DNA of 64,000 bases. Source: Luzula sylvatica. Taxonomy: Eukaryota > Streptophyta > Magnoliopsida > Poales > Juncaceae. Below, piece by piece: positions 11,321 through 24,164 of this stretch. The position numbers and the translations under genes were made by a program. The stretch lies in the NCBI GenBank assembly GCA_946800325.1, contig OX326959.1, forward strand, positions 42,968,551 through 43,032,550. Reading direction: 5' to 3'. The number at the start of each line of letters is the position of its first letter. The first letter of the stretch is position 1. The notes under the pieces were generated by a model. It saw only the letters and a list, made by a program, of their open reading frames with translations, searched no databases and was not told the DNA's origin.

Positions 11321-11481
11321 ATTGGACGATGAATGGTACCAATATGAAATGTTTTTTGTTTAATAAATGAAAATAGAAAAGACTTTTCTCATTCTTTTTC
11401 CCGCTCGCAAGTTTTTCTGCTCGGCGCGAACCGAAACAAGTCCAAGCTAACTAGACTCGAGAATCGCCGGTCGACGGCGAG

Positions 11482-14199
11482 ATGGGAGATCCACTGGATT
11501 TCGAGCAGGAAGATCTCATCCTTCTCTCCCGTGACCCTCGCGTCGCCCCCAAAAGGTCTTCTCTACTCCGCTGTCTCACGCGAACATTTTTAATCCCGAA
11601 ATCCTTCGTACAGTAGAATCTTTTTCGAAACGAAGTTTTATTCTGAAGTATTTACAAGCAACCCCTTAGCTCCGTAGATAGATTTTTGTGCTCTATTTAG
11701 CATAGACGTTAGGGAGTACATTACTGATGATACTTCATTCTCTAGAGACATACAATTACTTTGTTTTAGGGTTTCAAGTATTTAATTTCGAAAATTCAAA
11801 CAAAATTGCAGTTTGGCATAATTTCAGTTTATCAATTATTCCTCATCTGTGCAAATAATCGTCGATTGAGACTCGATCACACAATCACCAATTACTCCTC
11901 AAATTTTACCTTAGTATTTTGTTCACATGAAAATAATTCCAATTTTACATCATATATAATCTCAACTTACATGATTGAACATATTTATTTGCAGGAAGAA
12001 AGTTATTCAATTGGATGATCTTCTAAGCGATTTCTTTGTAGAGAAGAACAAAAATATAAAAAAGAAATCCAAGCATTCAAAATCTTATGATTCTGACGAG
12101 GACGACAAGCACACCCTTCAAACTGAAATCACTTTTTGCAAATTTGTCAATGAATGCCAGAAAAAAGCACGTACCCAAATATTAATTATATTCTATACAT
12201 TTTCAGTGCTAAATCATGTAATTTTAAAATTTTCTTCAAAAATTCAATAGGTAAGTGAGATTGGCGCAGAAGAAGAGGCTCCAATTTGGGGTAAAAAAGC
12301 TTTTGGATTACAGGTACATATTTTAGTTTCTATTTTTCCTTTTTTGAATTTGAATTATGATTCAAATTAAGGCTTTTTTATCTAATTAATTGCTTATATC
12401 AAGTTACCAGGTTTTGTCTTATCCTACTTTAGAGAAACCCCATATTGAAAATAGCCAACTTTTGAGGTCCTTTTTGCAAAAGAACCTGGCATCGGTTTCC
12501 AGTTTAAATCCTGAACAAGGTTTAACTCTTTCTTCTTTAATTTTGTGCTTTCTTTTAATTTCCATTAAGCTAATTATTGTTTTTTTATGCAGAGGAGAAA
12601 TTTCTAGAAGGTTTATTGATAAATGGATGGCTTTTAAACTTGGTGATTAAAATGGGTTCTCTTGAAAAATCTATTGCTTCTTGGACATTTCACACAAGTT
12701 AGGGGGTTCTCTATAAATATGAAATTATATAGGGGGTTCTGTAAAATTTCCCAAAAATAATATAGTTTTTATTTTTTTCTATAGTGCTTTACTCTTCAAA
12801 TGAGGAGTTACAAGTCTCAGCATGTGATTTCTGGTGTGATATTCTCCTTTCTAATAATGAGGTATTTTTCAATATTTGCAAACTTTCATATATACCCTTA
12901 CAAATCAAGAAATTTCATTCATGCCCCTACTTATTCAATTCAGGCTGATGAATTATTGGTACAATTGGGATGGTTTCCTAATTATACTATACTAAAGGAC
13001 GCTTTAACTAATTATGGATATATATGGCCTTCATCTAATAATTCTAATTCCCAAGAGACTCAATCAGGTAACATAATATTATTTCCATTATTTCATATAT
13101 AACCCTCAAAAAACTGAGAAATTTCTCCCATAGCATTTAACTTTACCAGAACACCCTTTCATTTTATATCCTTCACTGAAGAAGATAGTAAACAAGTAAA
13201 CATGTGAAGAATATTTCTAGTTTTGAGGGGTATATATGATATATTCAGATTTTGCATACTAATGTAAATAATATATAACTTCAGATTGTACATGTGAAGG
13301 ACCTCCTCTTAATATTAGTTCTTGGATAAGAGCTCTCTCGACTCTTTGTCAAATTAGGTTAGAAAAATTACCCTTTTGCCCCTAAAAAGCCGGTTTATAC
13401 CCCTAAAAAGTCTGTTTATGTTTTTCTCATTTTTCAGAAAAGTCCGTTCAATTTTCTCTAATCATGAAATGGAGGAATTACTCCAAGTACTTATTTGGCT
13501 CCACTTAGATCGAAATCTTCTTGGCTTAGCATCGACTTTAAATGGATGCCTCCAGTCCATCATTCATTACTTCACAGATTCCGAATGGACTGATAGCTGT
13601 GCCAGAGTAGCCAGCTCCATTGCTCTCAGGTAGAAAACTAAATGGACACCTCCAGTCCATTATTGATTACTTAACTTTGTATATATGTTTTTTGTATTAG
13701 GGTACCGAAGGATTTGAACTGTCTGAGAATTGTTGAATGTATTACTGGTAATCAAAATCGTACCAAACATCTAAGAAGCCAGCTGGCACTTCATTTACTC
13801 ATTATTTTCTTCGACAATCAGGTGACTTAATTTTTTTATTATTTATTATTATTATTATTATTATTAAGTAAGAATGGAGGGCATTTGTGCAATATGGTCA
13901 TAGCATGAGTTTTTTTTATAAATTTCCACCATTATCTTTCTCTAGGTTAAGGAGGCGAAAGGAGTTCTAAAATTGCTCGCATCGATAAACGTGAAATACA
14001 CAGAGTGCGATTTCTTCAGACTGTACTTGTATTTGGGTTTAACAGAGAACATGCTATTGACTTACCACCCATTTGAAGAGAAATCGAAAGTGGTTGACTT
14101 GTGGTGCAAGTATTTACGAAATTGCTCCACTCAGATCACAAGTACCGATTGGCGAAGTCACGCCTCCAAGGTATGTATCATCATTATTGTTATTAGGAA

Positions 14200-14256
<57 letters not shown>

Positions 14257-14317
14257 GTAGGTTAGGAATAAGGCTGCTTATCTTCTCCAAAACATGGTTT
14301 TGAAAGGGAATAATTAA
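11482..14317 (+). CDS. Plant FAM178/SLF2-like (NSE6/ASAP1-like) protein
   Basis: Twelve exons give about 463 residues: 11482-11555, 11995-12166 (or 12170), 12251-12313, 12411-12519, 12593-12697, 12785-12861, 12944-13067, 13285-13357, 13438-13629, 13701-13821, 13946-14170, 14261-14317. The N-terminus MGDPLDFEQED with the KKVIQLDDLL motif and a lysine-rich stretch, followed by helical alpha-solenoid-like sequence, resembles the plant SNI1-associated protein of the SMC5/6 complex, which acts in DNA repair and in control of immune genes. The family call is from memory of the motif, not from a search. Joins are canonical and phase-consistent except exon 2 to 3: the visible GT at 12171 breaks the frame, while a GC donor at 12167 preserves it. 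Confidence 0.62.
14199..14257. repeat. (ATT)n microsatellite in the last intron
   Basis: An uninterrupted run of about 19 ATT units sits just upstream of the last acceptor of the SLF2-like gene. A shorter run occurs near 13842-13866. Confidence 0.95.
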
Positions 14318-14649
14318 TCAGAATTATATAATTGACCCATTTTTGTGAAGGCAATTTTGTTGTTTATATATATACCCTTCCCTCATGTGGGAAATTATTG
14401 GTAAGCATTGTCCTTGTGTTTTGTTCTTCTACTAAATTTGAAATGTAATGGACCCATATTGTGATACCATATTAACCAACTCAAAACTGGAAATATCTAA
14501 AAGTAGACCCTAATTTCATTTTCTCATTTGATACCCTAATCTCTTGGTTTGAAAGGTTTATATGATGATTGTCTATATGATGTTTCACATTTTGGAGTGA
14601 AGTGATATTTTGAAAGTTCAATTAAGCCAGAATTGGCGCAAGTTACAAG
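14318..14649 (+). other. 3' flank of the SLF2-like gene
   Basis: Likely 3' UTR and downstream flank; no other feature seen. It ends with GTTACAAG (14642-14649), the left target duplication of the hAT element. Confidence 0.5.
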
Positions 14650-15314
14650 CAGAGGCGGAACCAGAATTAAAAATTGAGGGGGGCCAAGAAAAAACAAATT
14701 TTTTTATTTGAAATTACTAAAACATGGCATGCAAAATCACAAAAAATAATATAATATTATTAAATTATAAGTAAAATTTAAAAGTTTATATTCGTCCAAA
14801 ACAATAAAATATCCAAAATAAAAAGTCTAATTCAAAACAAATTAAACTCTAATTTTATAGTTTTATTTTTGTTATTTCTAAATTTTACAAGCTTAAAATC
14901 AATTCTATAAAATCAGTTAGTAATCTTGAAAATTTAAGAAACTTGAAAAGATACTTGGTTGCTCAGATTAGTTTTTATTTTATTTGGAGTTTGAAGAAGA
15001 TTTTGGATTATTTCAAAAAAAAAATTGATGGATTTCACAAGAAAAAAAAAACAAAAGCTAATTTGAGGAAGAAACATGTATGAATGATAAGAATATGATA
15101 TACATACGAGAGTATGCTATTTTTTGTTGGATGAAAATTGGGCCTGGCCCGTTTGTATTTGTAAGTAATTGTACTCTTTACACTAGAATATTTTCAATAC
15201 AATTAGCTTCATAAAAGGAGCCAAATAACAAATGGTATTGGTATACCATAAATAATTTTAGAATTCATGGGGGGAGCCAAGGCTCCCCTTGGTCCCCCCT
15301 TGGTTCCGCCACTG
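14650..15314. mobile_element. Non-autonomous hAT element (Tip100-like ends)
   Basis: 665 bp bounded by CAGAGGCGGAACCA and TGGTTCCGCCACTG, imperfect terminal inverted repeats of the CAGNGGCGGA type, and flanked on both sides by the 8-bp direct repeat GTTACAAG (14642-14649 and 15315-15322), as expected for hAT. The interior is AT-rich and non-coding. Confidence 0.92.
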
Positions 15315-15322
15315 GTTACAAG

Positions 15323-17751
15323 GCTCAAATTTATCATTATTTCATTTGGGAGCCAATTAGGTTTGTAAACTTTTCACAAATTTAGAGTTTATAGTAAAAG
15401 TAATATCACAAGATACGAAATATGAATGACGCGCGAAGAGGGAAACGATAGTTTTCTGAGAATTCTTTTAGTGGATAAATGATACGAACACCAAAAACGC
15501 AAGGATTAATAGATACAAACATAGATAAGAATAATTGTTTTATACATTCCTTACTTTTTAATATATTTATTTTTAGATCATTTTATTTGTGATCTCATGT
15601 ATTTTACGGCATATGAAATATGTTATATTTATAATTTCTCACATTTAACTATTTACAATTTGAATAATACAATCTTACGCGACAAGTTGTCACTGACAAC
15701 TCTTGTCCATAGACTAATTTATTTATTACATATTATAAATTAAAATACCTACATTAATACATTAATTAAAAAAATATTAATTTCAATTACTCATCTTTAA
15801 TGTTTTTTTTTCTCGTTGTTAATTTCAATTCATTAAAAAAACAGTCAATTTCAGCAAAAAAAAAAATAGTCAATTTTAGTAAAAAAACAACGATTTCAGT
15901 CAAAAACAACGATTTCGTGCTCCCATAGGTAAAAAAATCGCAAAAAAGGAGATATGGTGTGTGGAGAAAATTGGAACAAAAAAAAAGAGAGGTAGAGAGA
16001 GGAGAGAGAAGTGCGGCTAGGAACGAGAGGGAGGAGAGAAAAAGTTAGGGTTTGAGGTATATATATAATTTGATGGAGTGTCAATCTTCCATGCTTGTAA
16101 ATTGGATTCGAATTTTGTTTACCTATAAAGAAGCCCGGATTTGTGAAAGTACAAATGTCATGTTAGTGACAACATGGACGTTTTTACGATTTTCAAGGGC
16201 ACACTATAATTTTCCAAAAAACATACACGATGTCATCATCACTCAATTAGATTTGTTGATTATCATTCTTAATTTTCCAATTAAGAGATTTTAATTGACA
16301 CGTAAATTTAGATGAAAATATCCAGCCATTTTGGGTTCATGTATTTGTTATTTTTTTGAGACTTTAGTTCGACTTTTTAATGGGTAAACGAAAGCTGTGA
16401 AAAAGGAACATGCGGTAGCGGGCAAAGCCAGAATGACCGAACTTGATTTTATAAGAGGGACCGAACTGAAAAAAATAAAAAAATGTGGCTCGAGAGTTTC
16501 AAAATTAAGACCTAAAGTATAGAATTTAAGAATTTATCAATACATTACTCAAATCTTTATGAAATGTAAGTAATTTTATTGTAATAGTTACTTTTCGAAA
16601 AAAAAAGTACCTTCTTCAATGAATACTCCTTTGATTTTCGATTTCATAGTAGTGTAGGAAAATATACTTATATATAAAATTATTTTGGAAGAGATTTTTA
16701 AAACCTTTTAAAAAATCTTCAAAAATAAATTTTAAGAGGGATTACCCATAAAATTGCCAAGTAAAACAATGACTTCTAGTAATCACCTTGACTCAGCTTG
16801 AGTACTGTTCAGGATTAAATCCATTCCAAAAATGGAGTAAATGAGAGTTATAGAAGCCTCTGTAAGACTGTAAGAGTATCTTTATTTCACGTATTCTCTT
16901 TTCATATCAGATGAAAAAAAAATTGTTTTCCAATTTTTAAAGTTTTAACTAAAAGAAAAATATAATTTTTAAATTGTCAGAGTACAAATTGATATTTCTA
17001 CAAATTTCAACATGACAAAGTTATTTCTGCAAAACAATTTTATTGTAATATTATTCACAATTCATAAATCAACTCACCTCATTTGAATCTTTGATGCTGT
17101 CAAAATTTATTAGTTGGGCTGTAAAAGTGAAAATTAAAGGAGGTCAAATTTGGTTCTAATTATAAATCAATAGTTTGCAGTGTTTCATCTGCATCATCAT
17201 TATTGAATTCTAATAAAAATAAAATTCATATTCAAAATTTGACAGTTTTTTTTTATTAACATCACACTAATCACAAATTTGCTTTTAAGCATATATATAC
17301 ATAGGACAAAAAAGAAGTCCTATATGAGGAATGAATTAACTCTTTTGTTTCTGGGTGGTGTCAGAATGGCTCAGACTCTTCTGTTCTTCTTGTCTCCCTT
17401 CTCTCTCTCTCTCTGATTTTCATAGTACCTGTTTGCACTTTGCTGTGCTACACAATATTCCTCTGTGGAGCCTCAGTACTCAATAAAGACTTCACTTAAT
17501 GAGTTTTTGAATTGTGACAACAAAGACTTGAGTAATGAGACCCAGTTATTAATCCACCAATTAATCCCCAACTGCAACACTATTTAATACTTCAAATTGC
17601 CTACTGGACAATATATACACCTCTCTCCAAGTACTTGGGGGACCCTACAGTATACCTCTCTTCTCTCTCTTTCTCCAATCAAATCCATTAGGTTTTGTTA
17701 AAACAAATTACATTATATAAGTAGAATGATCTATTATCTTTCTACGAAACA
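15323..17751. other. Intergenic sequence upstream of the Dof gene
   Basis: AT-rich, without a supportable gene. A CT-rich tract (CTCTCTCTCTCTCT) lies near 17400. Short frames at 15896-16294 have no recognisable content. Confidence 0.4.
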
Positions 17752-18175
17752 GTGACGGATACTGACAGGATCTCTCAGAGACCAAATAATTTTTTTTTAT
17801 TGAATTTACATTAAAAATATTTAGAAAGAAATAGATAAATCATAAAACACACTGAAGCACTAGCTATATATGTCGTTCTGCGAAAATTTTGAAGAGGTCA
17901 AGACTCTCCGCCGTACAAAGATCTTATTATCTTTGAGACATTTAATATTTAACCAGTGATCCATAACCTAATTAGTTGAGTTGATAGCAAGATTGAATTC
18001 CACAAAATACTAAATTTCGGTGACGAATCTTGATAGAATTTTTCGGAGACCAAATAAAAAATCTATACATAAACTATACTAAAACAATTTAGAAATAGAG
18101 ACTGATAAAAAATACTGAAACACTAATTATATATATTGTTCTGCGAAAATTTTGGAGAAGTCAAGACTCACAAAA
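17752..18175. repeat. Two degenerate ~155-bp direct copies
   Basis: The blocks at about 17752-17905 and 18018-18172 share GTGACG near the start, GAGACCAAATAA in the middle, and GTTCTGCGAAAATTTT near the end. This looks like an old tandem or transposon-derived repeat. Origin unknown. Confidence 0.55.
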
Positions 18176-18806
18176 TCTCTCATTTTTTTGTTTATTCCTT
18201 TTATTTTTCAATAATTGTTCACAAATTGTGAGGAAATTTAGAGGACACATGTATAATTTTCCGATTATGAACTGTTGTCTAATTTTTTTTGATGGATTCA
18301 TGGCCCAGCAGTCCATGTTAAGATATGCCGATGTTAGCACGTCTCTTCTGAAATTATATTAAATTAAACTGTGTGATGCATTAAATATATATTAGTACAA
18401 TTTTTTAGTATGATTAGTGATTAGTGATAATCTAGAGTAAATCCTGTAAAATAGAATATTGTAGAGTAGTCTAGAGACTAGACCCCTCAAAACTTGATGA
18501 AGATCACAAGCAAGTTTAATCTTAGACGTCCTTTTTAACCTCTCAAAAAACCCATGCATGATACCATTAATTCTCTCTCCTCTCTTCTTCCCTTCTCCAT
18601 ACGAAAACCATCTCCTCCATCCATTATTCATGCAACTCTTTCTTCTCCTCCAGCTCATCCACCTCCATTCTCATCTAAATTGATCTCATTATATACCCAT
18701 CAAACATGCCATTAACTTTCCACTTATAATCAACAAGATTTCGACTCATAACTTGGAAACTTTTCCTTTTTCCACTTCTTCTTAGGAAAGCTTCAAAGTA
18801 TCAACA
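18173..18806 (+). promoter_or_regulatory. Upstream region and probable 5' UTR of the Dof gene
   Basis: Sequence just upstream of the Dof start becomes CT-rich (for example CTCTTCTTCCCTTCTCC near 18580), typical of plant 5' UTRs. No definite TATA box was assigned. Confidence 0.35.
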
Positions 18807-20081
18807 ATGGCTTCGGAAGGAATTGGGATAGCTCGGCAAGGTCCAGATATCGCCGAACAAGTCGTGAACTGCCCTAGATGTGACTCGCCAAACACGAAAT
18901 TTTGTTACTATAATAACTATAGTCTCTCTCAGCCACGTCACTTCTGTAAAACCTGTCGAAGGTATTGGACAAAAGGCGGGGCCCTGCGAAACGTGCCCGT
19001 TGGAGGAGGATCTCGAAAGAATAAGCGATTATCAAAATCTTCGGTTTTATCGAGGCTCTCGCTTGTTAATAATGATCATCCTGTTCTTGGTACTAATTAT
19101 TCCGATCCTGGCATCAGTCTTCAAAATCTCCTCTCAGGTTGTTATTGCACGAACTAACATTTAAAAATTGTTTTATAATTGTCAATCAAGTTTGCACAAT
19201 TTATTTTAAATCATAAATCAAGAGGTCTTTTTATAAGTCCAAATATATGTATGTTTTATACTGATATTTGTTGTATATCCTATGTAAGCTCACATAAATT
19301 ACTGTCTCCTAATATTTTGTAACGTTTTGAATTAGCATATGTATAGGATGTTACCTAATTTATGCAATGCTAATTCTCCAACAATTAATTAACTAATCTA
19401 CCAAATTAATATAATTCATTTTTCATTTTTGAAGGATGGAATATCATTATATCATTTTATGTTTTTCTAAAGATTAATAAATCAATGTTTTCTAATTTAG
19501 GTCCTTCTCAGCTCGTACCGGCATCCACAGATTTCCAATTAGGAGTATTTCCTTTCTCCAGAATGAGTTCTCCTTCTTCATATAATAATATCTCAACAAC
19601 TACAAATAATAAGTTCATGTCCGTTAATGGAGATCAAATAATTCCTCAAAATATCGCATCGCCTTTTGGTAATAAGGTGAACACATCTTCTTCTACTTCA
19701 ATTGGTACCAACATGGCATCCTCGATAGAATCGTTGAGTTTCATAAACCAAGACCTTCATTTAAAGCTTCAGCAACAAAGAATGTGCATGCTTTACGCGA
19801 AGGAATCTAACGAAACAATGGCGACAAAGGATAGTTTAGAAGGCAATGTGGGACCCCAATCTTCAGATTTTGCCGAGACGAGTGGGCTCCAAAGAGGCTG
19901 GTATGTCGAAAACTCTTTTGCGGAAACAACTGGTACCGGTACTGGTACGAGTGCAAGTATAAGTAACAACGATACTTGCAATAATATGAATATTGGTAAC
20001 AACGGGAATAATTTGAGTTATTGGAATGGTAATGGAAGTTCTAGTTGGAACGAAATACCGCAATTCGCCGCAATGCAGTAA
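18807..20081 (+). CDS. Dof zinc finger transcription factor
   Basis: Two exons, 18807-19137 and 19501-20081, joined in phase 1, give 303 residues. Residues 22-50 form the Dof C2-C2 finger (C22, C25, C47, C50) within [20 protein letters not shown], followed by the basic [20 protein letters not shown] segment. This single finger binds AAAG-core DNA in the nucleus. The rest is low-complexity, rich in Ser, Asn and Thr, with a TGTGTGT run and a GNNGNN stretch near the C-terminus, as usual for Dof activation or interaction regions. The start is the first ATG, 21 residues before the finger. I cannot place it in a Dof subgroup with confidence. Confidence 0.95.
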
Positions 20082-22540
20082 AACAATGCAAATTATTAGG
20101 AGATGAAACATTTCTCCCTCTCTAAACTTTTCGATTTATTTGCGATGGGAAGAAACTAAAATAGTGATATTATATGATGGTCTTTGTAAAATGGTGTATT
20201 ATTTTCTTTATTTTTTTTTAATTAGAACTTTGTGTTATTTACTTGCTAGCATTGTTGCATAAAAAAAATTATGCAACAATGGATTGTGCCCTTAAAAGTG
20301 AAAGCTAATTGATTTTCTCATTTGTTAAATGGAGTTCGTTTTGTTACCTATTTCGTTTTCTAGATCTTCTCTCAGTTGCTTAATATTTGAGAGTTTTGGG
20401 ATACTGAAAATATATAAAATATATAACTATATGTCATATATATTGGAATCTCATTAACAATATAATCAAGGCTATCAGAAATTTATTTGGGATTGTTGTC
20501 TCGAACACATATTGGAATCTCATTAACAAATTAACAATATATACTAACTAGATGATGACACGTTATATTTTTACAGTGTTGTATGTGGTGTTACTATAAA
20601 ATATATTCAAAAAAATGTATGATATTTGAGTAAAAATATATAGTATTGAAATATCAATACAGACATACTAATATAATATATGAATTGCTAATACAAATAT
20701 ATGTATACTGGAAAGTTTGTTGAAGTCGGATATGTTCGTGTTCCACAAAATGCTCGAAATGTTCATTACCAACAATCCTCACATTTGACAAGAATTGATA
20801 TTCGTCCAACTCGCAGTGTGTGTTGATTAAGGAATTTTTATGCACATTTTAGATATCTAAAAATGAGAATTTACGCACTATAAAACAACGAGTTAGTATA
20901 TAAATGTTACATATTCACATTATCATCAGAAAATAATTAACAAAGGAATTGGGCAATTCCAAGGGCATGCATGGCTGGGTTCCTCTTCTCTTCCCGGTTA
21001 ATATGATACATTACTTCATGAATTTTGGATAAGGGGATGAGAGAGAAAATAAGCAAAGAACAAAGAGGGTCAAAACCGATTCATTACACGAATTTTCAGC
21101 AACCTAAACCCAGCCCATTAACTTCAACTACCTCCAATTCCCCCTCTACCCCCTCCTCATTTCTCACAGCATCTAAAATACTATAATTACGTTAAAAATA
21201 ATTAGTTCATCAAAACAATTTGATAGTGCAGACGGTTTTCTTCAGAGGCTTCAATCCATCAACTTCCAACAACTCCTGAGTTCGAAACCGTGTATTTGCT
21301 TTTATTTTTTTCCTTTTTCTCCAATTCTCGCTATAACATTTTTTTTTTGTTATTTAAATATTTCAAAGCATGTTGATATATCATCATTGATGTAGCTCTA
21401 TTTTAGTACGTGACTATTATGGAGACCGTCATGTCGCAAACGTATTGTTTCAATTTATTATCGTCTTCATTTTTTTGTATTACAAATGTTGAAACAATCA
21501 CATGACACCATTTTTTGCTAAATTTATATTATAAAGATTAAAAAAACAAATAACTTGACGCCCTCTAATAATCAATAAAACAAGATTGATATAATCAATA
21601 AAACATAAAATACTTCACGCCCTCTAATTTTTTTTGGTTATAATTGAATATCATGATACCAATTAATAATGTTATAAATATGTATACAAGTGAAAAACTT
21701 ATTAATATATCTAAATAAACAACTCCATGTACGTACGTTGCATGAAATATCATGATGTTAAAATTGACACTATATTTTCGTACTATGATAAAAAATAACA
21801 TTTCGAAACAAAATAATCGCAAAAATATGACATATTATTTCAAAATTACAATGGTTCTTACTAAGCATATTGTCATGAAAAATTTCCAAGAATAAAATAT
21901 ATCACATAATATTTTCTAAATTTCTGCAAATTAAAATCTACAATATATATGTGAAATATAATGTACGATATTTTGAAATTATAATAATTGCTAAGGATTG
22001 CTTACGACAATGCTATGAGATTATATAAATAAAAATCATTGCGAATATAAAATATAGAAGTTATAATTCCGAAACGGAGCGAGGGTAAACTTTAGTATAT
22101 TTAAAAGTTCATTAATCATCTAATTGTACACAAATATTTCTTATATAGCTGTGTTTTTTCATAATTTTCTCTTCACATATTCTTTTACGTCGTCTATCTT
22201 CATCTTCAAAAGAGAGAAAAGTCTAAACATCCAGCTCGAAATTAAAAATAATGCACACAAATTTATTTGGGCTAGTTTCATCAGAAGAATTACAATATTT
22301 GTTTTAGTATCATTCTTTTGTTTGAAAAAGAGGGTTATATTAAGAAATAAATGTGAATTTAATAATTTAAAACAATAATATTATTTTTTAGATCCCTAAT
22401 CAGTGACTGCAGTGGCGGACCTTGATGGTATTGTTTGGAAATGACAGACAAAAATTTATTACTGAAAAAACACTACAAGTTTTTTGGAAGGTCAAATATA
22501 AACATTTACACTGTTATGGAGATAAAGTATACTAAACTAC

Positions 22541-22585
<45 letters not shown>

Positions 22586-24164
22586 TGTTTTTCAAAAATC
22601 TTGGAGGTCTCCGGAGACCCCCTAGCCCCTACATAGATCTGTTCATGGGTGACGGATCCAAGATCCAAAGTTGCCTGCTCGTCTCCCCGGACCCGTCCCT
22701 GTCCCTAATAAGACCCAATCAAAATTCGTCGTGCATATATTCATATCGTTACCCTATGACCCGCACATGGTAATCAATCTATACTCATCATGTATTGATG
22801 TTTGTATGATATGTACTATCAATTTATATAATATAAAATTAAACAAAACTTGCATACAAATAATAATTCTAAGATAATCCATGATCATAATTTGCTCACA
22901 CATCTTAATCTGACAGTGAGAGGCGGACTGAAAAATATTTATTGAAAAAGATGATTTTGTTGGTTAAAAAAATAATAATTATAATAATTTTTTTTATATT
23001 TCATAAAGACTTTAGTCCAGTGAAAAAATACATGTTTAAGAGTTGAGAGATCTCAAGTTGGAACTCCATATACAACAAATTTGATTTTTTTAGTCCGGCC
23101 CTTCCTATATAATTCAAGTGATAGGGCGGAACGAGAAAACTCAAAGACGAGTAAAAATATGGAGATGGAATGAATATGTTAATTTTGTTTCGCATGTATG
23201 GTGTATAATATGATTACTTTGATAGTCTACTATTAATGTTAGATTAACAAAAACCAATCTTAGGTTGGTGGCACATAAATTCATAATATTTTTAATCAAT
23301 GAAACCAATTAAATTACGGGCCACATTCGCATCTAAATTTCCAAATCATTTTGAGATAGTTCCTATTGCAAATCATGTTGGATCACTTGATAATGGAGGT
23401 AGGGTTTGCAAAGAGAAAGAGGAGTCATAAATTAATGCTTACATATGATACATGATCATCAGTGGTCCAATATGATAATATATCATATACATATACGGCA
23501 CAGCTGGACATTAAATGTGGTGCTACAAAGTTGTCTCATTGTGTAGTATTTTACATGCACAAAATTGCTATTAGCAAATCTTATCTTAATAGTTTTTAGT
23601 AGCAAGGAGTGATGAATCTTGCTCCAAATCATTGGGGAGGCGGTAATCTAAAGCGGTGGGGGGAGGACAAACAATTTGGAGCAGATGGGGTAGTACATAA
23701 TTTTGTAATTCTATCGTAAAATACACTGACATAATCACATATATACTACCGTTCAAAAATCTAGAAGGGACAGCTACCCCGTAGTCCCTAATAGATCCGT
23801 CACTGATAGCAAACAATTTTATGTATACATTGCAAATTCTCAAATTATCATGTATACCCCTACAAAACATGAAAAACATGTATATATATACCCCCACTTC
23901 ATAATTGCCTTGATTACTTTAAAAGATTCTCAAACCATCATTGATTAAATATTTATCTTATTTGGTTATAATTATTTTGCAGGGGTATATGTGACATAAT
24001 AATTCCTGCCAATATCACAATCCTTCTCGTTACTTATTTGTCGTAACAAAATAAGAGGAAAATCGGATTAATAACAAAATCGTGAAGTTCAAGGCCCAAC
24101 ATACATTACAATATACTTTGCCTTACATAAATAACCCTAGATAAAATTATAGTTATAATTATGA
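20082..24164. other. Long intergenic region, no gene recognised
   Basis: About 4 kb of AT-rich sequence between the Dof and RPC9 genes. It contains a (TA)n run near 22543-22584, and two hAT-like end motifs (CAGTGGCGGAC at about 22410 and GATCCGTCACTG at about 23801) that do not share a target duplication. Frames are short and unrecognisable. Confidence 0.5.
22543..22584. repeat. (TA)n microsatellite
   Basis: About 20 uninterrupted TA units. Confidence 0.95.

Noticed and set aside
22410..23812. A complete hAT element between CAGTGGCGGAC and GTCACTG ends
   Set aside because: The flanking 8-mers differ and the ends are only partly complementary; they may belong to different elements.
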